From the NCBI GenBank assembly GCA_020466095.1, contig CM035808.1:28425345-28489344 (forward strand): a DNA stretch of 64,000 bases, given 5' to 3'. The position numbers and the translations under genes are program-made. This document shows positions 38,427-50,400 of this stretch, one piece after another (the first letter of the stretch is position 1; each line of letters starts with the position of its first letter). The notes beneath the pieces were generated by a model. The model was not told the origin of the DNA and made no database searches. It saw only the letters and a program-made list of their open reading frames with translations. The DNA is from Chlorops oryzae (lineage: Eukaryota > Arthropoda > Insecta > Diptera > Chloropidae).

Positions 38427-41400
38427 CGTTATCGTTTTATAATGTATCGATATAAAATTGCTGTTTTTACATGCTTCGATATTGATATCCTTTCACATAA
38501 TTTAAAATGCTACACTGCAGTTTTAAGCACTTTTGAAAGTGAAAATTAATGCGAACGTGTGAGGAGAAGTACGGGCTCTTGCGAGCATTGTTCAACACGT
38601 CGATGGAAAAAAGTCGATAATGGGAAATATGTAAATTGAGAAAAAACAAATTTCCTTTTTTATCCGCTTATATTTTATTAAATGGAAACGATAGAAGCAC
38701 AAATCACTTTGAACTATTTCAATGCTGTTGAGCACTTAATGGGAACCCTGAAGATGGATTAGTGGAATGAGAAATGCTTCTCTCACATTTGTTGCCAGTC
38801 CCCTAGCAAAGAACTTGCTTTTAAGGCACCTAGATCAAAGCAGTTTCGTCGTTATGGACTCACGATTTCAACGTCTCTATTCATAAAAACGGACATCTTC
38901 TTTTGATTGAAGACATTTTCTCAATTACTTAATTACTGAATAAATGCAGCCCTTAAAGGTATGCAATTGAAAAATGAAAAAGGCGAAATTATACAATTTT
39001 AATCTTTAAACGACGGATCTTAGTTCAGGAATTATTTAAGCAGATCTGCCCAAATCCCAAAAGCTGCGCCAGAGTTGAGTTGTAGCGGAAATGCCAACAA
39101 GAATGAAAATATTTCTCACTATCAGAAAAATTCCAAGTAGTTACATGCATACTTTTGGGTGCTACATTTAACTATTTGCTTTTGATTTTTTTTAACAGAT
39201 TCCAGTAGAAAAATTTTAATTGTAAATATTTTTTTTTCGCCCTTCAGTGGAGGAAATAACAAGGGATTTTATTTAATCCGCTTATGATTAACTTGTTTGT
39301 TACAATATAATATTATATATAAATGGCTATAACTCCTTCAAGTTTAATGTCAAAGCTGCAATTTTTATAACATTCGATCCTTAGGTATGGATACTTCATA
39401 TAATTGTATAAGTGAACGAATTCAGGGACAAAGCTTCTTACTATAATACCTGCTTTTAAAACGTCAACAATGGCACTTCCACTTAAAATGTTTCTTAAAG
39501 GATCTGAGCTCGGCTATGTGTATGTATGTAAGTTTCCATGCATGTAAGTCCTATGAATCCTCGGTGCAGTGAGATGAGTGTCCGAGATGAATGAACGCGA
39601 CTGAGCGATGGTTACGTGTCGGCAACTCGACTCTTAACTGCTGCAAACTCTAATGCGCTTACTAATGAGCATGACGTATTGTTTGAGCGGGCGAGATTCA
39701 ACGAGTCGAAGGTGAGCAAATATTGCAGTAGCCTGCAGTATCTACCTACTACAGGTTCCTAGGTAACTGCTTTCTGTTTTACTGAGAGCTTTTTCTTCTT
39801 CTTCTAAAAGCCATTGTTAAGTAAGTAGTCAAAGCTATTTTGACATAATAAACGTAAACGTACTTAGTTCTTACTTTATGTGCAAAAAAGGGACTTAGTG
39901 TTTTTCTCTTTATAGCATTTTTCTTGGTATGTCTATTTTTTTTTTATGTTTGCCTTTCGTTAGTATTGCAGGATTACGTGAGCTAACGGATTATTATTTC
40001 AACGTGTTAGTTAAAAAGTAGGTTACAATAGGATTATAAGAAGATTTTAAAGTTAAAATTAAAATCTTTTTACAAAAAAATAAATGATGCAATAATTGAA
40101 CTTATAAAGGGTAGAAATATTAAATGAATAAATTTATTTAAGGATTAAAATTGAAACATTAAAAACTTTCGCTATTTTTCAATGTAAAACTTCTTTGAGA
40201 AAAAAGGTTTAATTTTTTTGGATTTTTTTTTGGGAATTTGTCAAAAAACCTGAAGGGTTTTGCCGACTGAGGAAGGCAATCGGCCCTCTGAGAGGGTTTT
40301 TAAAATTATGTATATTTTTTGCTGGCCACGAACTAAAAACATTGTGAAAATCGATTTTGGAGAAACGTAAGTGCACATAGGTGAAGGCTAGGGTCTATTC
40401 TCGCCCCACACAAGTATCATTTGAAATGATTCAATTCCGATCAAAATGAAATAATTATTACCAGGGCTCGGATATATATGCATTTATAAATTTAAAGCAT
40501 ACTTTTTGGGGGAAAAACTTTTCTTACCAACATTTTGCGAATAAGTCTAGTGAAGTTAAAGCTCAAACGGCTTTTCTACCTTCATAAAAATTCTTATTGA
40601 AGTTAAAAATCTATTTGAATCTTATTTTTATGTGAGTTGAACAAAATTTTTACTCCATAAAGTATGCTTTAAATTTATAAATCGATATATATCCGAGCCC
40701 TGATTATTACCAAAAAATATTCGGAGTATTGCTATGCAATGCATACTTTTAGGTGCTGAGTTTTTTACAATTCCATTTGGCCTAATTTTAATTTTAATGC
40801 AGAAATTCAGTTTCTTATATGTTATATATTTTATATTCAAGGATAATTGTATAAGCACAAAAAAGAAAAAGACAAAAATACTTGTATACACTCCACTTTG
40901 TCTCAGTGAAATCGAATTGACATATCCAAGACTCAGTGTTTGATACTCTTTCATATAAAATGTACAAGATTATACTTATACAGCTCTGATTGTAGCAACA
41001 CCTACGCAATTGTCATTTACCCCTGTGAAGCTGAGCACAAAACATTTTGCATAACATGTTAAAGCTTCTTTGCTATGAATTTTCAAAGAACATGGTTTCG
41101 AGTCATGGTTACGCTGAATAACCATGAATAGAAATAAGTAACTCTAAAATTGTGTGGAAGAATGGTTTGTGCAATGAAAATGAAATTCCTCTGGTTATCT
41201 GTGATGTGAATGGGAGAGTGAGAAGAGGAACTAGACAAGTTTATTTTTGAAAAGGACTTAACAAACTGAAATCAGATTTTGAAAGGCTTTACAGACCCAA
41301 ATCACATCACGGAAAGTTATGAGGGTACAAAAAAAAAAGCAAAATTCAAAAAAGAGGAATACGAAAAAGAGAGTTGAGGAATAATTTTTTTTTAAAAAGA

Positions 41401-44400
41401 CATTTGTGGGAACATTTAAAGCAGCAACCTTCTCTTAAAAATTCAAATATTGATTTTAATTTATTTTACACATATTCATAGCATCCAGAGAGGGCAAGCA
41501 ACCAGAATCATAAAAATTATTTAATTGAACAAATGAACCTTTTCTGATATGTCTATTGATAGAGGAATTATTTTTGGTGGATTTTCTTCGCTCATGCAAA
41601 CAGTCATGTAAATGTACATATGTAAATGTTCGTGCGTGAACCTGAACACCTAAATAAACATTTTTTACAATCCCTTTTTCTCTGTGCTGCTTTTTGCTGT
41701 TTGTTCACAAAAGAATAACATGCCGACGAGTGTTTGATATTTCAACTTTTCGAAAGAAAAAAAACGAAAACTGAAAGCGCACAACGGAAAGACGGAAAGA
41801 GTTTTAAGTTTTAAAAAGTTATTTTGAAGAAAAAGAAAAAAAAAATTAGCAAGTCCACCGATGGCAGATTAAAAAATGAGAAATGGAATATGAACGAAAA
41901 TAGCGAAAATTCTTAAATACCAAAGCTCGAAATACTGCGAATTTTCTACTTTAATGTGGTAATTTTATTCAGTTTTAATTTTTTATCATCTCATATTTGT
42001 AATTTAATTCATTCCATTCTCATTCTTCTCTGTTTTGACGATAGAAAACAAAAAAGACTTGCTCAAGACTTTTAATTAAGATTTTATTAAAAAAGTTCGT
42101 TCTTTGAACGCAAAAAAATGTCCATTTTTTCTGCTTTTTGGTCTTCGAATCTGCATTTTGCTGCGTGTTTCAATTTCTTTCACTCTTTCGCTTGGCAATA
42201 AGGAATGCAATAAAGTTTTGAGCATACATTGCTATGAAACTCTATCCATATTGATTCTGGCAATGCTTTGTGAATCAAAGAAAAAATGCCATCGAATGGA
42301 ATGCTCAGTGGAAATTAATAACGTGACCAAAACAGTATCGAGAATATTTTCAGTGTGCGTGTGTGCGTGCTGGTTACTTTTACCTTTGAAAAAGGAGCAG
42401 TCACATCTCATTTGCTGAAGGGAAATATTCATTTTACGAAGTTATTAAATTTTCCTTGCTCAGAACTCAGAATGATACAATCAATGTTAGCGAATGTCTT
42501 ATGGAACTGATCTTCTGTTTGATGATGGCATACAACAAAGTAGAACAGAAATGAAGTCATGAATTGTTGATATGAAAATACCTGCGGGGCTTAATTTCTG
42601 TTCCTTCATCTTCTTTTATAGCAAAGACATACAAGTATTGATATTCATTTCGTTTTTTATCATCTTTCTTTATCTTAAGGCTCAGTTGACCAATATTGAA
42701 TCTTAAGATAGCTAATCGGAATTGATTTTTTTTTTTTTGTAATTCATACCCATTAAAAATTCCCTCAAATTATCAATGATTGTAATTACCAAAAAGTCAA
42801 AAAATTGTTATGATTATCTCAGAAAAAATTCAGAATTATTTGAAAAATAATCTAAGAAAATGAGACACACTACAGATACAAGATTGTAGACGATGAGAGC
42901 GTCCGAAACAGCTTTGGATGGATACAGTTAAATGGGACTTTGAGGCTGTAGAACTTACCGAAGAGGATGCAACTGATAGGACAAAATGGAAAATTGATCG
43001 CGTTTTGCGGACCTCGGACTAGGCAGTGGGGGATTCACCGAAAAGGCAACAAAGGCAGCTGCCTAGGGTGGTAAATTGTGACCGTCAACGTCAACGCATC
43101 AATAAAAGAAAGGTCTCTCTGAGACTAAAAAATCGCAACTGTCTAGAGCGGCACATTGTCTTAGTTCATCCTTGGGAATAGGCTGGGACTTTTAAAACGC
43201 AAGAAGAAGAAGATTAGTTATTTAAGCTATTTTTGTTTTTTTTTCACCTGACTTCTCTTCTTTTCTGATTCCTCAAAGATCCGATACGGATATGAATATC
43301 ATTAAAATGAGCGAACACAACCAAAGAGAATTATAAATGGCATTTTGAAAGAAAAAAAAATACCATGGTTTAGACGAAAATGAAAAGAACACCGCAGCGC
43401 AGAAATAATGAGAAATTCTTATAAAACACACATACTCGCGCACACACGAACGCGCGCGTATACTCTTGTATAAAGGAATGCGAATGCCATACAATTAGGT
43501 CTATGGAAGAAATTCTTTGAAAGCAATATTTCAAAGGGAAGAACGATGCGTGAAATTCCAGGCACCCAGGTTGATGCTACGTGTTCATAAGAAGTTACCT
43601 AGCAACGTCAAGTAAAATATCTAGCAATAAACGACATTCGGATTTGTGCGTGCGGTTAGGCTGAGGAATTTTTATATTATTTCTGGTTTTATTTTTTGCG
43701 TGTTTAGTGCACGAATTCCTCTGCAGGAATATTCTAAATATTTAACACACCCAAATATATGGAACCAGTTTCAATCGACGGAGCTTTTGATTGTAATTGT
43801 TTCATGTACTTCCGTGCGTTAAATATTGGCAGGAATCGTTGTCCTATTGGAGACAAGGCGTTAAGATTGTTTTTGTTTTTTTTGTTTTTGGAAAACTTTT
43901 CAATTCAGCTTTGAACGTTTTATCATGTTTTCGAATTTTCAATAAAAGTTCTAAATTTCTTGGATGATTGATAACGGTTTGCCTATACGATGAACTATTA
44001 GCTCATCAGTTTGAAAAATTTTTTATATGAAAAGTGAAATGAATTCGAAATTTGCGTGTTTTTACCAAAAAAAAAAAATTTATAGTATATATGCATATAT
44101 GTATGTACTAGAAAACTTTTTGGTTCATTGTAACTATGTGTTTTATTTTCAATTTAAATTTTTTGCGATTAAAATGAGCATATTGTCTACCCCCTTTTTT
44201 TTTCCGACTTTTTGATGACGTCATAGAAAATCGATAGCTCAAAAATCGATAAATCGATAACTACCGATAACTCAAACATCGATAAATCGATAACACAAAA
44301 ATCGATAAATCGATAACTCAAAAATCGATAAATCGATCACTCAAAAATCGATAAATCGATAACTCAAAACAAACACACAAACAACTATTGCCTTTTATAT

Positions 44401-47400
44401 ATAAGATTCTAAAATTGTGAAATTATAATTTTTGATTATGCAATATTCAATAACCCTCACATTAAAAGTTTTGATTTTTGATGACGTCATAATAAAATGT
44501 AATAATATAATTATGCCCCAGTATTGTTTTATTATTTAATGAGACTCATTTTAATCGCAATATTTAGCTCTTCATTGATGAAGAAACGTAAAACTATCGT
44601 GGGTGCACTATAAAAAATACTTAAAGAAAGGGGGGAGTGCGAAGCGGAGCGAAGCAATACTACTTGTTTTTTTTCTACTAGGGTCATTATTTGGCCAGTT
44701 AGGGGATGGAACCCAAAATTCAGTTTTAAAAAAAAGTAATAATTATAACATATTATTAAAACATACCAAAAACGAATCCAATATTCTTCATATTAGGCTC
44801 GTTTAAAAGGTACTTGTGTAAATTTTTCGAATATACATACTGAACATGCTCGTTCTTGTTTTTTTTTTTTTTTTGAATTGCTCAGTCACGGATAAAGCAG
44901 GTTAAGGTTAAATTTCTCAATAGCATATGTAAAAAATCAAAAACGCTAATACATATCTCTGGATTCAAGCTATCCGCATTAGTCGGCATCATCGCACGAC
45001 CCATTATTCTAGATACTGCCAAGAGGACGAAGAAGAATTAACACCTTTTACATCTTTAACTGAAATGCCCAGCATTTGCAAGGAAAAGATTCGCTTACTT
45101 ACGATTGTACTTCATGTAGTCCACAGGGAACTTAGACATGATAAATCTTATCCAACTCGCTCTAAATTATTTTATCGATAGGTTTTCACCTCAACAGAGT
45201 ATCACAACCGACCTCAGGTCCGAGTGTGCCTTTATAATAACAGCCCCTTCAACCTAACATAATATAACCTAACTTAACGATTCGAAAAAAAGTAAGGGAG
45301 CAAGTAGAACAAGTCAAAACAAAAAATTTGAAATGTCTCTTCCAAAGTGTGAAATATATCCAACCAAAATTGGTTTTAAAAACCCAAGAACCGATAAACA
45401 ATATGAGGTGAAAGATTGAAATCATTTTTGAGGAAAATTGATCATTTCATTCGATGAAAATGATTTAAACAAACAAATAGCACACACACACCTACATATT
45501 TATATATATTAGGTGTAGTAAAAAGAAATCCATTATTTTTGCATTAAATTGAGGGCTTTATTTAAGATAGTTAGAATGACCCGATTTAGGTCAAATATGC
45601 GCCGTTTTGTTCGATAACTTGTTGCCATTTTAAAGGTAATTTCATTATGCCTCTCTCATAGAAGCCCTCGTTCCTATTAGCAAAAAATTGAGACAGTCGA
45701 ATTTCAGAAGCCTCTCTTGAAGCGAATGTTTCACCAGCAAAATTGTTCGCCATGGACAGGAACAGATGGTAATCACTTGGTGACAGGTCCGGACTATAAG
45801 GTGGATGCAGAAGAACCTCCCAACCAAACTCCCGGAGCTTCTGGCGAGTCACTATCGATGTGTGTGGCCTGGCGTTGTCCTGATGGAACACAATTCCTCT
45901 CCTATTGGCCAAAGCTGGCCGCTTATGGGCGATTGCTTCCTTCAGACGGTCCAATTGTTGACAGTAGAGTTCCGAGTTAAGAGTTTTGCCGTATGGGAGC
46001 AGCTCATAGTAGATAATTCCCTGCCAATCCCACCAAACACACAGCAAAACCTTCCTGGCCGTCAATCCTGGCTTGGCCACCGTTTCCGCCGGTTCACCGT
46101 GTTTCGACCACGACCGTTTTCGTTTGACGTTGTCGTAAGTGACCCACTTTTCATCACCAGTCACCAACCGCTTCAGAAATGGGTCGATTTTGTTGCGGTT
46201 CAGCAGCGATTCGCAGATGGAAATTCGGTCTATGAGGTTTTTTTGCGTTAACTCGTGTGGCACCCATACATCGAGCTTCTTTGTGTATCCAGCCTTATTC
46301 AAATGGTTCCAAACGGTTTTTTGTGCAATCTTTAGCTCTTTTGCAATCGAAACAGTGCTAACATGACGGTCGGACTCGATAATTTCCATGATTTTATCGA
46401 CATTTTCGACAATTGGCCTTCCAGTGCGTGGTGCATCCTTGACATCGAAGTTACCGGAACGGAATCGACCAAACCAAAATTGCGCATGATTGGCTGTTAC
46501 AGTATCAGGTCCATAAACGCTATTCACATTTTCAGCCGCCTGGCTTGCGTTTTCTCCCTTATCGAAGAAAAACTGTAAAATGTAGCGAATTTTCTCTTTG
46601 CTGATGTCCATCTTTGACAAGCTCTCAAACAAAACTGAATCAATCAATCAAAAAAGTGTCAAAAAAGCTTTTTTAGTAGCAACTGTCATCTTTCTAATGC
46701 CCCCTAGCGGAACACGATCGGACTTATACAACGCGAGATGCAGATAAATAACGCCATCTATTGGAAAAATAATGGATTTCTTTTTACTACACCTAATATA
46801 TAGAATTCGTCACACAATCGGCTACGTTTGAGCGTTTGAGTTGACAATATTAAGCCTCTTCTATTTTTTCTCTTTTTTATGACGCTTCCACAATAAAATC
46901 CAGAACTTTCAACACATATGTACATACAATTTGGCAAACGACATCATTCTATTCGATTCTCATTCGCATCAAAGTTGCAAAGCAAAAACAAAGACACACA
47001 GAAAGAGGAAAAACGAAATTGAAAATATAAAAATGAAATATAAAGTGTGAATTTTACGTAGAAAATTTTTGATGAGTCTACTGTGCACGACTAGAACTAA
47101 ACCTCATACAAAATCGATCTATCAAAAGACAAAGTACTTCCTCCTGCTACCGCGCCGTCAGCAGTCGTGGCAGTGCGCTTATTTTGGCAGCCATCCAACC
47201 ATGGCTCCGCTTTCGGTGATTCCACTTTGCACGACTGTTCTGCGTTTATGGATAGGGTTCGACCATCTGCTTAGTGTAGTGCAAATTGAACGTCAAATGG
47301 CATGTCTTTTTTCTTTCACAATCACTTTGACACTTACATTTTGTTGCAAACAAACAAAACCAAAAAAGAAAAAAAAAAAAAAAAAAATAAAATAAAAAAA

Positions 47401-50400
47401 TATGCTTCATAGTAAGACTTTTATTGATTTAAGCGCCATAAAACGGAAAAGAATGCACAAAAACCAAGGTGTAGGAAAGAAAAGATCAGGATCTGAAGAA
47501 TATTTTTGGGAGGGAATTTATCACGGCTTTGTTATTTTGTTGTTTAAAAATGTTTGGCCATAAATTGACAGCGTTTCATTTCTTGGTTAGCAAAACGAAA
47601 TCATGATTTATTATTCAATGCTTTCAATAAAATTTATAAATATTTCAAGGACCTAACCAAAAAAGTAATTTCAGTTATATGTGTCCTCGGCTATCATTAA
47701 TGGGGGATTTTACCCACGCATAATATCATTTATACCATTGTGACGAACAAAAGAACGTCTATACGTACATATCTAAATATATATGAAAGTTTTGTTTTCT
47801 TCGCAATTCGGTTTTAAAATTTTTTATTTGGGAAGCTCCTGGCCGTTGCTCTCCTCCCTTGAAGTAAGCAAGCAACGAATTTTCTGCAAATATCAAGCAA
47901 ATTAACTCAACGATTACAATTTGAAATGATATTTAACTTTTATATTTTCCTTCTTTAATCCTGATTGGGAAATTTCTATTGCATCCGAAGCTTTGTATTT
48001 TGAGTACTGAGTGACGTATGAGCAATTTACTGCTGAATTCATAAAGTGCGTTACGTATACGTCTGCAAACATGTAGTTGGGTAAGCTACCTCCATGTAAG
48101 TTGAAAACTTTTTTTATATTTTAATTTTTTCATATTTTTTTCAGTATTCGAGACGAATTGAAGCTTTTGCAGAAAAATAATGGAAGCACTTCTCGTTACA
48201 TTCAAACAATTATTGTTCATTTTAAAGCGCTTAGAAACAAGTTCGTTAAGGAGCACTCAGAAATTTCCAGAAGTGCTTCAAGTTCTCATATTTTTTTGCA
48301 GTTGCTTCCAATGTTTTTGTGAATCGCCTAATTCAATCAAATGCAGCGCTCTTTCATTTCCACCTTAGTTATTGCATAGCCCTTGCAGTGCTCCATTCCA
48401 TTCCGAAAAAATATTTGCCAATGTCAGACTAAAGTTTTTCCATTGAATCCACTATTTTGTGGAAATTCCACATAACGAAACAGGATATTATATGCACGGA
48501 GTGAAAGAGGATTCGCATTTAAAGCGAACAATATGCGTTCAAACTTAATCACGAGTTAAAGCTCGTGCTGCAGATGAAATGTGCTCATTTAATTTGAATA
48601 ATATTAAAGGACGCATCGCCTGTATGTGCCTGCTGCTCTGTATTTACATGCATCTCAGTTTTTTTTTTTTTTTCTGTTTGGTTGCCTAGAGCGCTGCGGA
48701 AACTCTAACGCTAAAAAATACTTCCCATTGCTGCTTCCGTCTGCTCTAAATGCTCTCAAATGAATTCTAAATGCATACATTACTCTTAAGCCTTGCGCTA
48801 ATTGTTTGCAGCAATTAGGTTAACTGAATGGGGCGTGTGAATTAAGAGTCTCGTTCTATTCAAAATCATTTCCCGAATTTCTTTTCATATCTTTTAAAAG
48901 CGTCATAAACAACGGAAAGAATAAGAGAGAGAGAGAGAGGGAGAGAGATAAGAGAAATTTTAAGAAATTTATTATAAATTGGTACGTATATAAAATGAAG
49001 AATTGGTTGAAAAAAGAAAATATATATCAAATTTTATAGAATTTTTTAATCTTCCACAAGCTGTAATACGAGATTCTAATTCAAATAAATAAGCAAGGAG
49101 AATTAAAATATTAAAGACCACAGACAAGCGCTGACCTTTTAATATTCTCTAATTAAATTTTATGGCAAGAATATGTGACCACAATGAAATAACTTAATTC
49201 GAAGTTGTGTTCTTGCACGTTATCACGCTGCATGTTGATGCCCAAGGACCCACGTTGAATGTATCGCAGGCACGCAAGCACATTTTCACATACTCCGCAT
49301 TGCTTATATAGAATAAGTATACGAAAATATATAAGAAAAAGAAATGAGAAAAGAAACAATAAAAAAAAAGAAAAAAGGCGAGTGGAAATTTTTAGAAACT
49401 GCTTCCCTGCTCGCAGAGCATTGAAAATAAACGTTGAAAATTTTAGATTTTACCCCAAGCGAAGAGGTTGTTTGGTTTATGCTTTCTGCCTTCCTAAAGA
49501 CAATAAAATCACACAATTTTCGATGGCGTAAATAATCCTTTTTGTACTCAAGCAGAGGCTAAAATTGCCATACTACTATTGCAAAGAGCTCACGTCTTTA
49601 CCCCATCTAACGGTAATTGTACGTGCCGCGTTTCGGTTGCACGCGATGAAAGGAGCGTCTCGAGTAACTTTGCTCGAAAGTCACTTGTTGGCTTCGATGC
49701 GCTCTTTTCACGTTCGGGGTTCCTGGGTTCGCTTACTTGGTTCAGAGTTCAGAGCATTTTGAGTAGACAGCGATTTATCAATATATGTAGGTATGTACGA
49801 ATTCGCGGCCAAAGAGATGTTGTCGAGGCTTACTCAACTAAAAGGAATTAACATACCTGAACATGCTTGCGGCGGCAGCGGAAATATTAATGTTGTTGAG
49901 CTTTTACGTCTCGCAACGGCGCAGCCCAATGATTGTGGCTTAAAGCTTCTCAGCTGTTGCATAAAATCCGAGCACTCCATTAGGGCAACGTCTGCAAAAT
50001 GCAGATCGCAGAGAATATGGTTCTGAAAATATTTTAAACAAAAGATTTTAGTACACATATGTATATATATATATATATGTATCGTATATAATGTATAAAA
50101 TTTCTTTCGCTTTTAAGCTGTGTTTATTCTTTTCTATACAGGATTTGACATGGGAAAAATCTGAGAAAAATTTTATCAAAGAAGAACTTTCAATAATTGT
50201 GTTGTGAAAATGTCAGAGAATCGTGTATGGAATAACAAAATTCTTTTTGAAGTTATTATTCATGTAAAAGTATAAGCCTTATGGTCGCGCCCTATGCGCG
50301 GACTATAAATGATTTACTTATGTATGTGGCAGGAAAATTTGATTGATGTGTTTTATACTTGTGTGGTCAGACAATAGAAATTACAGAGATTTCATTAGCC

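Larger units (their letters stand above)
16938..49856 (-). other. Giant intron, 32.9 kb
   Basis: Lies between the LIM exon and the acidic linker exon. It houses most of the mobile DNA of the window. Stretches with nothing recognised beyond A/T-rich sequence are 16938-20270, 20690-23480, 24450-26270, 28770-34810, 36000-40455, 40715-42860, 43210-44190 and 46800-49856. Fly genes often keep enhancers and alternative promoters in such introns. GC-richer patches near 17450-17800, 34130-34260 and 39540-39740 are the places I would look for them. Confidence 0.6.

Noticed and set aside
45255..45280. AACCTAAC-type units as telomeric repeat
   Set aside because: Only a few imperfect units, and true flies lack the TTAGG telomere; better explained as a repeat tail.
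45717..46578. Plus-strand frames of 71-148 codons
   Set aside because: Shadows opposite the mariner transposase.
47069..47395. 108-codon plus-strand frame
   Set aside because: No domain, ends in a poly-Lys run from an A-rich tract; no splice context.
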